Source of the DNA: Macrotrachela quadricornifera | Taxonomy: Eukaryota > Rotifera > Eurotatoria > Philodinida > Philodinidae | Assembly (NCBI GenBank): GCA_022393335.1 | Contig: JAJEKB010021019.1 | Location: 594,541-658,540, forward strand | DNA: 64,000 bases | Reading direction: 5' to 3' | Shown here: positions 24,562 through 36,900 of the stretch, piece after piece | Numbering within the stretch: position 1 is the first letter of the stretch | How the letters are laid out: every line of letters begins with the position of its first letter | Notes under the pieces: generated by a model | Databases searched by the model: none | What the model saw: the letters and a program-made list of their open reading frames with translations, nothing else | Told to the model about the DNA's origin: nothing | Translations under genes and position numbers: made by a program

Positions 24562-24841
24562 ATATTTACATAAAAAGTTGTCGTGTACGGAAAATAGTCT
24601 TTCAATAGTTCCCTATCTAAAACTGCGTCTAGAAGAGTTGTTTGGGATCAGATATTATGTTAAACATATTGGTTTCATTCACGAGAAAAATAAAAAAGAA
24701 CAATAGAATGTTATGATGACGATGAAAATAGAAAGACACTATTAGTCTTGGCACATGATTTAAATGTTTCTGCTCTGAAAAAATGTAATCTGAATCAATT
24801 GAAACTGCTGTTATGTGAACATTTTGTTTTCAAGACGGTAA
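24562..24841 (+). pseudogene. exon-like open stretch, unidentified
   Basis: About 93 open codons end at a strong donor AAGACG/GTAAGT. The translation has balanced composition (YLKLRLEELFGIRYYVKHI, then LLVLAHDLNVSALKKC), unlike random AT-rich frames nearby. There is no in-frame ATG near the start, consistent with an internal exon. It might belong with the stretches at 22966-23235 and 25170-25295, but phases could not be confirmed. Confidence 0.35.
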
Positions 24842-25169
24842 GTACGATATAAATTTCGGCGTTGTACATAACAACTGTAATCAGTAGACTGATTTTCTTG
24901 CGTTTTGTCGTTATAAGCAGATCGATAATATTCTGTTGAACATAATAGGACGCAAGGAAATTGGTCTATCAACTGTAACTCTGGTATCCATGATAAAATG
25001 TCTCTACTACTTAAAAAACTCTTCTGAACCCAACTTTAGATGAGGAATTCAAAAATGATATCGTTGAGAAGGAATTAATTGCGATACTTATGAGAATAAG
25101 GCACTAGTCTTGTCTGAAGTTCGATTAATTGTGTACGTTAAGATCTTCCGGTTGTTTTGGTTTTTTCTT

Positions 25170-25295
25170 GTTCAAAACTCGGAATGAAATGAAAAAAGCT
25201 CAGATTCGCGATCAATGTCAAAAACTACATATAGGAGTATATAAATTAGAGAAAAAAGCGAAGTACTATAACTTTGCATTACGCGCATCTTACAT
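25170..25295 (+). pseudogene. short exon-like open stretch, unidentified
   Basis: About 40 open codons encode a charged helical sequence (KKAQIRDQCQKLHIGVYKLE). It ends at a TGA after ALRAS. It could be a further piece of a decayed + strand gene in this region. Support is only codon pattern and proximity. Confidence 0.25.
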
Positions 25296-25969
25296 CATAT
25301 GACAGAGTTACTGAAGATGAATGTCCGTAAAAAGAAACTACCTAGTGTTCGAATGGAAACATGCGAATGTCTGAAACAAAAGAAACAGTGTTCAAACAGA
25401 CTTAGATGAAGAGCTATAGGGAAAGAAGAATAGATCTCATCGTCTTGAAAGTGAAAATGTAGAAAAAATAACAATATCAGTTGTTTCAATGTAAAAGTAG
25501 ATGAAAATTTGCAGTGCAGTACACATTTTCACCTCTGCAACTATGTGTCTAGCATACTGTGTACTGTAGTGTTAAAACGAAAAGCGTTCCAGACATCGAT
25601 TAACTAGAACTACTTAGGGTTGTTCAAAAGTAGTGACGGAAGTACGTTTTTTTCTTATAGAAAGCTTGGAAAAAAATGTTTTTACGAAAAGATAGTATGT
25701 CTTTTGCAGAGCTATGCAAATACAAACGCATTTTGTAAAGTCAGTTTACTTTACTTTCATTGACTTCAAGTTGATTTTGACAAGGATCCGATTCTAAACT
25801 TTTTTTGATTTCAGATAGGAGTAAATCATTTTATCTGATTATCGAGTTTTGAATTGCGAGTTGATTTTGTCGATTATATCGGTTGCCTAGGAAGCGCGTA
25901 TGATTGCATTTTATTGATTTCTAGGTTTTGGGAGAGGTTATATTCTCTCCAGAACACAAGATCGCTATG

Positions 25970-26735
25970 TATTTGTGCAGCCCTCGTCTTTCGCTCCATC
26001 TTTTCATGCTATTTGATTGCTATTTAACTAATATTATGATAATAAAATTCCGATAAGAACTGTTTTTGGTGAAAACTTGCTGGTAGCAGTAGATCATCAT
26101 GGGTAGGATACTTTGCCTTTCACTTCGTTATTACTTATTAAGTTGTATTGAAAAAACCAAATATACCAGAAGATGCAACGTGTAAAGCTTTACAATTTAT
26201 AAAGGACTAGTTACTTTGTTTTTTCGGTAAGAAACAAATTCGTTCTTTTCTATCTCATCTTTTTATTATTTGATATTTTTCTTTACAAAAACAAAGTATA
26301 CCACACGATGCAATGTGAAAAGCTTTAAAAGTTACAAAGAACAATCATGGGAAAACTAGATATGAAAGAATGAATTCGCCTTTTACAAAAGACTATCTCA
26401 TTTTTGCAACGTTCAAATCTAGCTGTCCAGACTTTCGCCTTTTTTCAAAACAAAAAAAGTGCATTCGGAAAATATCTTGTTCTTTATAAATTGTAGTGCT
26501 TTTCACGCTGCATCTTCTGGTATACTTGGCTTGTTAATACAACGTATTAACTGATGGTAAAACGAGATATAAAAGTGTTCCATTTTCTTTCGTCCCACCA
26601 ATAATGATCTATTGTGTTACTAACAAGTTTTTATCAAAAAATGTTCTTATAGGAATTTTATTATTATAACATTAGTTGAATAGTGGTCATATAGCACGGA
26701 AAAATAAAGCAAAAGACACTCTATCTGTTGGTAAA
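25970..26735. mobile_element. foldback element with arms of about 240 bases
   Basis: Left arm 25970-26207 and right arm 26479-26735 are inverted, diverged copies: for example TTCCGATAAGAACTG on the left pairs with the complement of GTTCTTATAGGAATT on the right. The inner ends carry a GATGCAACGTGTAAAGC-type motif that recurs a third time, in direct orientation, at 26307-26341 and is related to the hairpin at 2454-2569. There is no coding capacity. It is probably a non-autonomous DNA transposon; I could not settle the target duplication. Confidence 0.65.
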
Positions 26736-28014
26736 AAAAAGAAAATTTTTCCATGTTTTTTTTAAGAAACAAAATACCTCCGCCACTACTTTTGGATAAC
26801 CCTAAGTAAAATGCTGCACTAATAAAAACATTCATCCTATTCTATTCTGAACTTCTGCGTAAAGCTTCAGGAACATTCGTTTATTGTTTTTCATGATATC
26901 TCTATATTTTCATTATAAACATCAGTTACAAATATTAAACTCCTCAAATATAAATACTGTTGGCGTTCCGAGTACCCTTTAAAAATTTTTATGAACATTC
27001 GATGTTATAGTTATTAAAATGATGATATTTTGAAGAAAGTCGATGCCTGGCATAGACTATGACATTGGATGCTCGGAGCGAAAAGTAGCGGCGAAACGTT
27101 AAAATACCTTTATTTTTATTCTTTTTTGTATGTATATTCTCCTCTTTTTTAAATTGGATTTCTTATATCCATGTATATCCTTTTAGTTCTACATCTGCTT
27201 TATTGCTTCTGGATATAACTCCTACACTTGTACGTATCTCTTTATCTATATGCTGTGTCTATTATCTCTATATATTTGCCTTCTCTATTTACGTCTAACT
27301 TTCCTAATCTACAACCAATTGAAAATGAAACGTAGAAAACTATCTGCTAAACAAGCGTTGTATCATATAGTAAAGATTAAGTAACTCGCCATAGTAATGC
27401 ATTAAAACAACAGATATTGAAGAATTTATAATAAATCCATGATTCTAGCCACTCAGAGAAAAAAGTATACAAAGCTATCTAATGTACAGAAAATGATTCC
27501 ATTTAGAAAAATATTAGATCTAAATGCAATAATCGAATATCCAAACGCGATTCGAGAGTGAGTGATAGGTAAGAGCCACTGAAACGATTTAACTTTAAAA
27601 CGTTTCTAATTGGTGTGACTGCCTTATTATAAATAGTAGTTGCAACGACAACATTTTAATACAAAGTTTTCCGAGATTTGGTGCGAAACTGTTTCTACTG
27701 CATAATTCACCGGAACTTTTTACTAAACCCATGTTTTTGGCAAGTCTTGTGTGATTGTGAGATGTTCTAGCTGTATGGTGAAGCGCCGCAAAGTTCCTTA
27801 GGTGTCGTGAAAGTTTTTTTTAACCGCAATACATCATTAATTTTTTTAATCAATGATCTAATGGAATCCGTTTTATTTTGTCATTTGAAAAATTTTATTT
27901 TGATATATTTTTTTAGAAGTAGTTCTACGAATACATGGGTTAATAAAGAATTGTTTACTATAGAAATTGACACAGAACTTTCGATTTATCCTGAAAGAAA
28001 GACGAAACTCACCA
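26736..28014. other. spacer downstream of LRR gene 2
   Basis: AT-rich. Minus-strand bases 27885-28000 could encode a terminal exon of LRR gene 2 after the degenerate repeat at 28015-28103, but this is weak. A + strand frame at 27807-28112 overlaps that LRR exon and is likely a shadow. No repeats identified. Confidence 0.3.
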
Positions 28015-30592
28015 ATTTTTTTCGAAAAAGATTTGACATATATTTGATTCTAGAAGTTTTGCTATTACTGACAGCAAGATTGAGTGCAGTTAATGTCTAT
28101 GTGAAAAAATGAATATATGAATGAGAAGTTGGAAAAAATAAAGTCTTTTACCGTTTTATGTCGTAAAGTCTTGGACAGATACTGAGCCCCGTTCACTGTA
28201 ATTGGGTTTCCTTTGAGTTCAAGTACTTTGAGAGTCTAGATAGAAGGTTAAAGATATTTGAATGAACTATAAAGAAGAAAAGAGTTTCACTGTGTGATAT
28301 TGTAAAGCATCTGCAAGAACTTGGGCTCCTTGGTCTTCAATCTGATTGTTAGTTAGGTCGAGCTCTGTAATGGTCTATGTGAAAAATAAAAGTCTCTAAA
28401 AGATTTATGAGGAGAAGAGAGGTGTCACCATCTGTTCTAGTAAAGTTCGAGCCAGAGATGCGGCTCCTTCATTTCCTATTTCATTACAAGTGAGTTTGAG
28501 TGAGGCTAATGTCTGTATAAAACAATGAAGATGTACATAATAAACAAGAATAGATAGTGAGATTCACTGTGTTCTTTTCAAAAGCCTTAGCCAAGGATTG
28601 AACTCCTGTATCTCCAATTCGGTTTTTCGAGAGATTAAGTTCAATAAGTGTCTGTGTGAGAAAGAGAAATTAAGTATAATATAAATGAAATGGCTTTGAA
28701 ATTTACCGTATTTATTTCTAAAGACTTGGCAAAATATGTAGTTCCTGGATCTTCAATTTGGTTTTTTGATAGATCGAGTTTGTTGAGTGACTAAGTGAAA
28801 ACACGCAGGTTTAAATGGTTTAGATCAAGAATCAAAGAAGTGTACCTTATTATTCTGTAAAGCACAAGCGAAGTATTTGGCTCCGACGGGTCCAATACGA
28901 TTGCTCGAGAGAGACAATGTAGTTAGTGACTGTATGATATGGTAAAGATTGGTACTAGAGAGTTGAACTAAAAGTCAATTTACCGTATGGAATAGTGCAG
29001 GAATAGTCAGATCTCGGACTCCAACATCTCCGATCTGATTATGGCTCAGGTCGAGTTCTTTGAGTGTCTGTAGGAAGAAATTAAGGTGTACATGAGAAAG
29101 AGAGGTAAGAATGTAGGGTTTACGGTAGCGCATCCTATGATTTCAGCGACATACTTGGCTCCAGTAGCGCTGATTTGATTATGGGATAGGTTCAATGTGA
29201 CCAGTTTCTGTATGAAAAAGTGAACATGTAATAGATGAGATAACTATGGAAGAATAGAGATTCACTGTATTATTTCGTAAAGCAGCAATCAAATGTTGAA
29301 TTCCTTCGTCTGCGATTTGATTGCTTTCGAGATCAAGCGTAACGATGGTCTTTGGAAAAAATGAGGAAAGAAATAAAAAAGATCAGGAGAAATAAGATTT
29401 ACCTTGTTATTTTTCAAAACATCAGCGAGATGTTTGTTTCCCTTCTCTCCGATCTGATTGCCGGAGAGATAGAGTTTGGTTGAGGCCTATTTGAAAGACT
29501 GAAGATATAAGTGACAGAAATTAGAAGAGAGCTTCACTTTTGAATCTCGTGAAGCAGCAATCAGATGACAAATTCCTTGAATTCCAATTCCATTCGAGGC
29601 GAGATCGAGTGTGATGAGGGTCTGTGAAAAAATGTATATGAATATGTAATCTTGAAAATGATGAATGGAAAAGATTTACTATATTGTTTTCTAAAGCGTT
29701 AGCCATATATTGAGCCCCATTATCTTCAATTTCGTTCCAAGAAAGATTGAGTAGAGTAAGTGTCTGCTCGAATAGTGAAAATGTAAACGAAATGCATGAA
29801 GGGAGAAAGAAAAGATTTACCATGTTATATCGTAAAGCCAAAGCCAGATGTCGTGCTCCTTCGGCGGCAATTTTATTTAGTCGCAGGTCGAGTGTGGTAA
29901 TTGTCTATGTATACAAGAGAAGATACAAACAGCAAGGATGAGCAGACTTAGATTTACTGCATTATCTCGTAAGGCACTAGCCAGATGTTTGGCACCACCA
30001 TTGCCTATTCCGTTTTCTTGAAGCTCGAGTAAGATGAGTGTCTACATAGAAGAGTAAAAACGTTAAGTAATTATATGCAGAAAAAAGTTCACTGTATTTT
30101 GACGAAAGCTATCTGCTAGGTACTGAGCTCCTTTGTCTCCGATATAATTATTCGAGAGATTGATTTCAGTAAGTGTCTACATGAGAAAATACAGATTAGC
30201 TTGAGAGCTAAAACGAATGTAAGCTTTACTTTGTTATTTCGAAAAGCATCAGCGAGTTTTCGAATTCCTTGTACTCCAATATTATTATCTTGAAGGTCGC
30301 ATATACGTATTGTCTGCATGCAAGAATGAAAATGTAGAAGAAGGATATAAAGAGAAAATTAGATTACCTTATTATTTCTTAAAGCATCAGCCAAATATTG
30401 AATTCCTTGATCTCCAATGTTATTCTTCGAGAGATCAAGTATGGTAAGTGCCTGAGTCAGAAAAAGAAAAATACTAACAAGAAAGATATAAAGAAATGAG
30501 CTTTACCGTGTGTTTTTGAATGGCATCAGCAAGATGTTCTGCTTCCACATCCCCAATTTGATTTTCACTCAGTTCAAGTTTTGTTTCCATCT
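28015..30592 (-). CDS. LRR-only protein 2 (ribonuclease-inhibitor/NLR-type repeats), one repeat per exon
   Basis: About 19 exons of about 84 bases run on the minus strand with a period near 139 bases. The first (about 30510-30592) begins with ATG directly after an acceptor-like TAG and encodes METKLELSENQIGD; this may be the true start or an internal Met. Repeats follow the same 28-residue pattern (for example INLSNNYIGDKGAQYLADSF) with introns of 50-58 bases in constant phase. The repeats are more diverged from one another than in LRR protein 1, suggesting an older array. The final exon at 28015-28103 is degenerate, and the stop codon is uncertain. There is no visible nucleotide-binding or effector domain. 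A role in protein recognition is inferred from the fold class only. Confidence 0.7.
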
Positions 30593-32858
30593 ATGAAGAA
30601 AAAGTGAATTAAGAAATATGAGAGATTAGAAAAGGCGATTTTATGGCTGCACAAATTAGCAGTTAACAAAACATTATATTATGTGAATAGAAAACAATTG
30701 GAAGGTAAAGTAATCATTTGCTTCAGCCGTGCCCTTATATCATTATCCATGAATTTAGGAATGTGAAAAAGTATAGCTTAATGTTCCTTTTTTTTACGTA
30801 TGATCAATTGTTTAGGGATTGGTCTCGTGGAGAATTTTTAATCATGACAGCGATCATTCCATGTCTTGTTCTCTATGCGGATCTAATCTAAGATGTAGAG
30901 TTCGAAGTCTGATCAGGTATGTGAGCATGATGTTCAAGTCTATATTAAGATGAGTTCGTATTTCGATACTTTGCTTTCAAGTGTGGCCATAATTTCTAGA
31001 ATGGATATGATTACTCGAACCTATATTGAACGTACAATTCCGATCCAGAATCTATGGTTTAGAGTCAGATCTCAACTCTCTACTATTGAATAAGTAACGC
31101 TCGTCGTTGCAGCTCGCTTAACCTTCGACTGAATCCTATCTAACCAGCGTCTATAACGTTTTCTTCGATTCTGTTTTAATAACTTCAGTCAAGCACATTC
31201 TCATATAAAACAGATGTGTCATATTATCAGTAACGAGTGCGTTGTGAAGAATCCAAATTCTTCGATTATCTTCTGAAATCTTTTGCAACAAACCGCTAGA
31301 TAAATTCACAGAAAAACAGCATGAGACACAGCTCGTAGTCGGTCGCTGGCGTCTCTTTAGTCTACTACTCCCGACTGCTCGTTTTGGGTATAATGCAGAT
31401 ATAAATTCAAGTACTAATTCATTTTCTTGACATGAAATTCTTTAACCAATATCGACGAGACTAATGAAAAATACAACTTCCTCATCTGCTAGCTATTAAT
31501 TTTCTCTATAATGAATAAAATAAGAAGATTAATACGCTTAATGTATAGAACGACATTTTGATGATACTAGGATGAACCTGTGCATACTGCGGTGCTGTGT
31601 TTTTTTTTCTTTAGCGTATAACTTAAGAGCTTTGTCCTTTCATCCAGTAAGAACATACAGACACCAAGCATTATGCATATAGGTAGCGCTGCTGCTCCAT
31701 GCTGTTGTATTCTATATATTTTTACAGCCCATGTAGGCTTCAGTCTTGTTATAGCACATTCTTTGTAGCTCTTGAGAACCTATAGGCACCTTCAAAAACA
31801 GATGCTTTTCGACTATTAGCCTCTGATGCCATCTCATATACTGTTTCTTTGGCTTTTGAACTCATCATATATGATGTTTGTTTGATTTGCCAACAAGAAT
31901 ATATACAAACTATTTTTTTTTCATGTCACCCTCCGTTCAGTCGAGGAAATTACAAATAATATTAAAATCAGAGTGAGATATGGAACAAAAATCAAAAGTA
32001 AATATTTGAAAACAAATAAATACTATGTAATTAATACAAAGGATAGTCCTCTCTTGGCTAAGTTATGTATAAAGCGTAGCTGTACATGGCTGTTTGAAAT
32101 AGATATTTTAATACCAGCTAGAAAATTTTAAAATTCTCTTTTCTAGTAAGTATTTAACCAAAACAACAACAAATATAGTTCTCTTTTTTAAGCTATAATT
32201 CACATGCAATACTTAGATAGCTACCAAAATGAAGTTTATACCATTCTTAACAATGTACTTACAAAGTTTTCGTTACAACTATATCTAAGAGAAATATCTC
32301 AATAGTTAAATCATCAGGACCAAAAAATTTGATATTCAGCACGATTTAGGCTACATAGACATCTTATCGATACTAGCTGTAATTAAATAACAAACAATTC
32401 CTTTCGTGAAACTATTTGATCAGAAAAACTTTTGTACTCAGAATTACCATTCGGAGGATCCGACTAACCGAAGTATGAGCGTCATACGCTTAATTCACGA
32501 CACAGTACTATATTTATTCGAAACATCTGATTGCATCAACTCTTGCTAACAATTCACGAATTGAACAGCAGATGCGCAACAGATTATCATAACCAGATTT
32601 AACTAAGCTTAATCATTTTTGAATATTTTTAATTAGTCTCAACGATGCTTAATTACTATTAATGATAGAGAGGAGTGACTAACTGTCGAGCTATGCAGTC
32701 CTACTTTTTCATTTTTCGTAGTTTTCTGTTTACGATCTATTCCATTTATCTTTAGACTTAGCCTAATTTACTGTACGATCGATTTAGGCACCCAAAATTG
32801 GGTAGCGTTATTTGCATAAAAAATTGTCAAATTTCTGGTTGCCTAAAGATTCAATTTG
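30593..32858. other. intergenic, no gene seen
   Basis: The first part probably holds the promoter of LRR gene 2. Bases 31905-31945 and 33078-33120 share a T-run followed by CATGTCACCCTCC / CATATGACCCTCC, hinting at a dispersed repeat. I see no supported exon. Confidence 0.35.
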
Positions 32859-33423
32859 AAAAAATCTCATTCGTCAGTACCTCAACACCGAAAATCCTCT
32901 ATTGTCTGGACTTCTGAGGTGCAACAGACTGATTCGTCGAAAAGCCTAGTACAAAAGAATGTGTTTGGACGAAGATAGACTATGAAAGAATCTGATTGGC
33001 TCAAAGCCGAATATGGAAAAACCTATAACTATTGATTTTGAAGTGGATATTTTTTCACCTTTGATCCTGACACAAACATGCAAAATATTTTTTTTCATAT
33101 GACCCTCCCTACAGTGGAGGGAATAAAAAACTGAATTCATTTGACGAATGCTGGGACACGAAACCAAAAAGCCAAGTTTTCAAAGACAATTATTCATTAG
33201 CTAGATGCTTCTAAAAATAGCCCTATATTTGTAGTTTATACGACAACCTGATACAGCATTATATGTGCAACTGCAAGGCAAACGGATGCTGTTATATGAC
33301 TTCAGCTACCAGAAAGATGATGCTACGACACATACAGATCAAGAATTATTGGTATGTGACATAGACAATTTTTACACCTCTTATAACCAGTTAGAGATGG
33401 TCATCAATCAATCCTGTTCATAA
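32859..33423 (+). pseudogene. decayed coding fragments, possibly of a large lipid-transfer-type protein
   Basis: Three open stretches lie on the + strand. The first, 32859-32975, is Ser-rich and ends in TAG. The second, 32985-33075, is in a shifted frame and includes PNMEKPITIDFEVDIFSPLI. The third, 33235-33423, follows an acceptor TTTGTAG and encodes LYVQLQGKRMLLYDFSYQKD, ending in TAA. The alternating hydrophobic pattern of the second and third faintly recalls VPS13-like bridge proteins, but this is a guess from appearance. The frame change and the stop imply a relic. Confidence 0.35.
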
Positions 33424-33953
33424 TGTTTTGAATTATTACGTGTGAGACAATATCACCCATAATATGCAACCGATTAAATGGAAAAAACCTATGATTCATA
33501 ATCTCATAACATAAGAAAATGGATTTATTGTATACTGAAAATGGTCTCATTTGTAGCAAATAAAGTTAATCGAACATAATTTTTTCTGTTCAGAAAATAA
33601 ACGATACGCATATATTAAAAGCTGTCTTTTTAAGTTATAAAGTTATTTTGTTGCATCTTACAAGTAAATTTTGTTTTTCAAATAAAACGGATTGGATGAC
33701 GAATAGTTGAAATATAAAAGGCATCTATTCATCATGAATCATTCTCCTTAAGTGCTATTTCTTAGTAATAATTTCAAAATTCGACCAAATTTAAATTAAA
33801 CTATCAGAAACTGACATAAACGCTCCACAATCAGAATCCTCCTTGTTGAAATTCTAACAAGTACAAATTTCTTAGCTTGGAACTTTTCCACTATTAATTA
33901 TAAACGACACAATCGAAATCAAATGTGCTCGTTAATATTTATTATTGCATGGT

Positions 33954-36900
33954 CTAATAATACGAAAAATATCGATACTGTACCTGAAATATTTCACTAA
34001 GTGACTTGTGATGAACATAGTTCTGCACTATTGTATGATCCATCTTATCATCCTCATTATTTGGTCTGCAGAGAGAAATGAATCAACATTTAGATGATAC
34101 AGAAACACACGTCAATTGATACTTTTTCTTAAAACTGTCCGAAACAACTTACATGTTCTTCTGTTTTTCTTTGTCAAATAAGTGTTGCCAGTACGTTTCA
34201 GCAATGACTTTCTCACGATTAATCTGACGAGCATCCATTACAGATGGTTCAAATTGGTCATCTAAAGAGAAAAAAATCATTATAAAAATTTCAAAGATGT
34301 TTATGGTTTACCAGTATTTCGATCTAACTGACGTTGTTTGTATGTATAGGTACATCTGTCATAAAGATGTTTTATCAACTTAAATAAATAGCATAAAGTA
34401 TTGAACGGAGGTGGTAACATTGTCTTTTTTGAATATTCATCAACCAGCCAAAATCGTTGATGTCGCCATACTGCTTTTGAGTTATCTTGTACACGTCGGA
34501 ATTTCTCACTATACGAGATGAACGAAAATCATTCAACATTTGGTTTCGATTATTGTTCTACACTTACTTCAACATCGCAATCAGAACATTCAGAAGAAGT
34601 ATGTTTGATATAACTGTGAAACCAATTGCAAATAAATAGACAAATGTGCCATAGGAATCGTTTTCTAAAGCAATTTACGAGAAACTGTAATCTCCGATAG
34701 TAATAATAAGAATAACTTTATTCATACCACTAACAGCACCATTATATGGCTCGGCTACTTGACCGAACATTTTCCAAATACCCCAATTGAATACATCTCG
34801 AAGCAATTGCCAACTCCATAGCTCGGCACCGCCATTGCCTGCAACGGTGACTCTGGAAAATGAGTCATTAGTCACATTCGACCATTTGACTTGTCCTTTA
34901 GTTGTGAGAAGAGACCAAGAAGCAATTGAATATCCAAGAAGGAAAATAAGAATGAAGCATAAAAAGATCAAGAGAGCATCTTTCACCTACAATATAGAAC
35001 TAGATATGAACTAAGCGTCATTTTCACACGTGATAGACGCACCATTTCATAGATCATAGCTAATTTAGGCCCCAACAGTTTGTATGCAGTGAAGAAAGAA
35101 AGAATTCGAGTATACCAAACCACAAGATCAATGGACATAAATATTCTAAACAAAAAAAAACCACAGTCTGTCTTATTTACTTGACTTTCTCTTTTGCATC
35201 AGGTAAACCAAATAAACTGTAAAACTAATAGACATCTTACTTTGAGCAAACGAACAGCTGTTCTTTGACAAAAAAACGAGTGATAAATGCAATGAAGTAA
35301 AACAAAATGCCTGCTATATCAGTCCAATTCCAATAATTCATACTATATATATATGGTGTAGCAAGAGTAAACTGATAGATCTCATCGATAATCAAACTCC
35401 ATATAAAAATATGCAAGATAATCTCCGTAATTGGAATTGGTAAGTTTCGAATACCAGACCGATTTTCACCATGGACATTTAAAGGAAAATAATCCACAAG
35501 AAGAACATAGCTGAATAAAGCCAGAAATAAGACGAAGAATATCTAAATATCAAAGAGAATGGCAGTATTTAATTAAGCATTCGAGGAATAATTAGAGAAA
35601 AACATGCTTACAAAATTATAGTAAAAGCGTACCACTGGCGCTTTGTAGAAACATTGAATTCGATCGAGAGTACCAAGATTTTTAAAATTACCTTGCTTAT
35701 TATTTTTTGGCGACGATGAATAACTCACCATTGGACGATATAATTCGGATGCTTTGAGTTCCTTCATAAGAATACAATAATCAAGTATGTTTCATAAAAT
35801 TTCTTAAATTTGTACTAGGTATTTGCAACAAAACCGTTCTGAGTGATTCAGAGCTTTTGCGCTGATATATGAAAGTAATTAGAATCTAGTAAGACTAGAA
35901 AAAAAGCCCACAAGGAAAAAGACCTATATGGATATGACCAACGGTATGAGGTCCCGATTTCTTTTCTTTCTACTATCAGTTAAAAATCCTAACCATATTC
36001 GAACCAAATTATCACCTTTATCGCCAAACTACTAAATTTAAAAAATATTAGCTGCTGATAGTTGTCTCATATGAAATTATTCTACTTTTTAAATATGTGT
36101 TCTATCATTTTTAAGGGCCTAAAGGGTTTTATACAAGGCAGCCATCAGCAGCTAATATTTTAAATTTAGTAGTTTGACGATGAAGGTGATAATTTGGTCC
36201 GAATATGGTTAGGATTTTTAAGTGATAGTAGAAAGAAAGAAAATCGAAACCTCATACTGTTGATCATACCCATATGTCTTTCTTCCAAAGCTGCGATTAT
36301 TTTAACGAGCTTATTACCTTTGATGATAGATTGACCAGAAAGATCAACCTCAACAACTCAATCTGAGATTTTATTTATGTACGAATTTTGTGAGCTTTAT
36401 AACTACCTAGATATCTCTGCTAAAATGATTGCTTCTCTTTCAAAATACAGAGTGTACAAGAAACTCACTATGTTGCCACATAATACAAAAATCAGATGTT
36501 CTTGATAGAACAACAGTTCGAGAAAGAAGTATTCATTCTGACGAGATCATTTAAATTGCTATAAAACTATCGTGAAAAAATTAACGCAAATAGCATGTTT
36601 GATGAATATTTTTAATGTTGGTAAATTACAAAAGACAAAATTTCATCAGAAAATTGTTTTATTTATAGTTTTGTAGAACTCTTAAAGTGGATTGTTTGGT
36701 AAAAAGAAGTTTTCACATTTTCTTAAAAAATGACGGTGATACGTTTAAAATTCTAAAAAAGCGTCCATTACTGCTTTAGAGAAATTATATATAACCGAAG
36801 GATTTTGAAGGCATCACCATTAATTTTGGAGGGGATCCGAAAACTTTTTCACTAAAATAATCAGCTTTACGGGTTCTACAAAATTCTATAAATAAAACAA

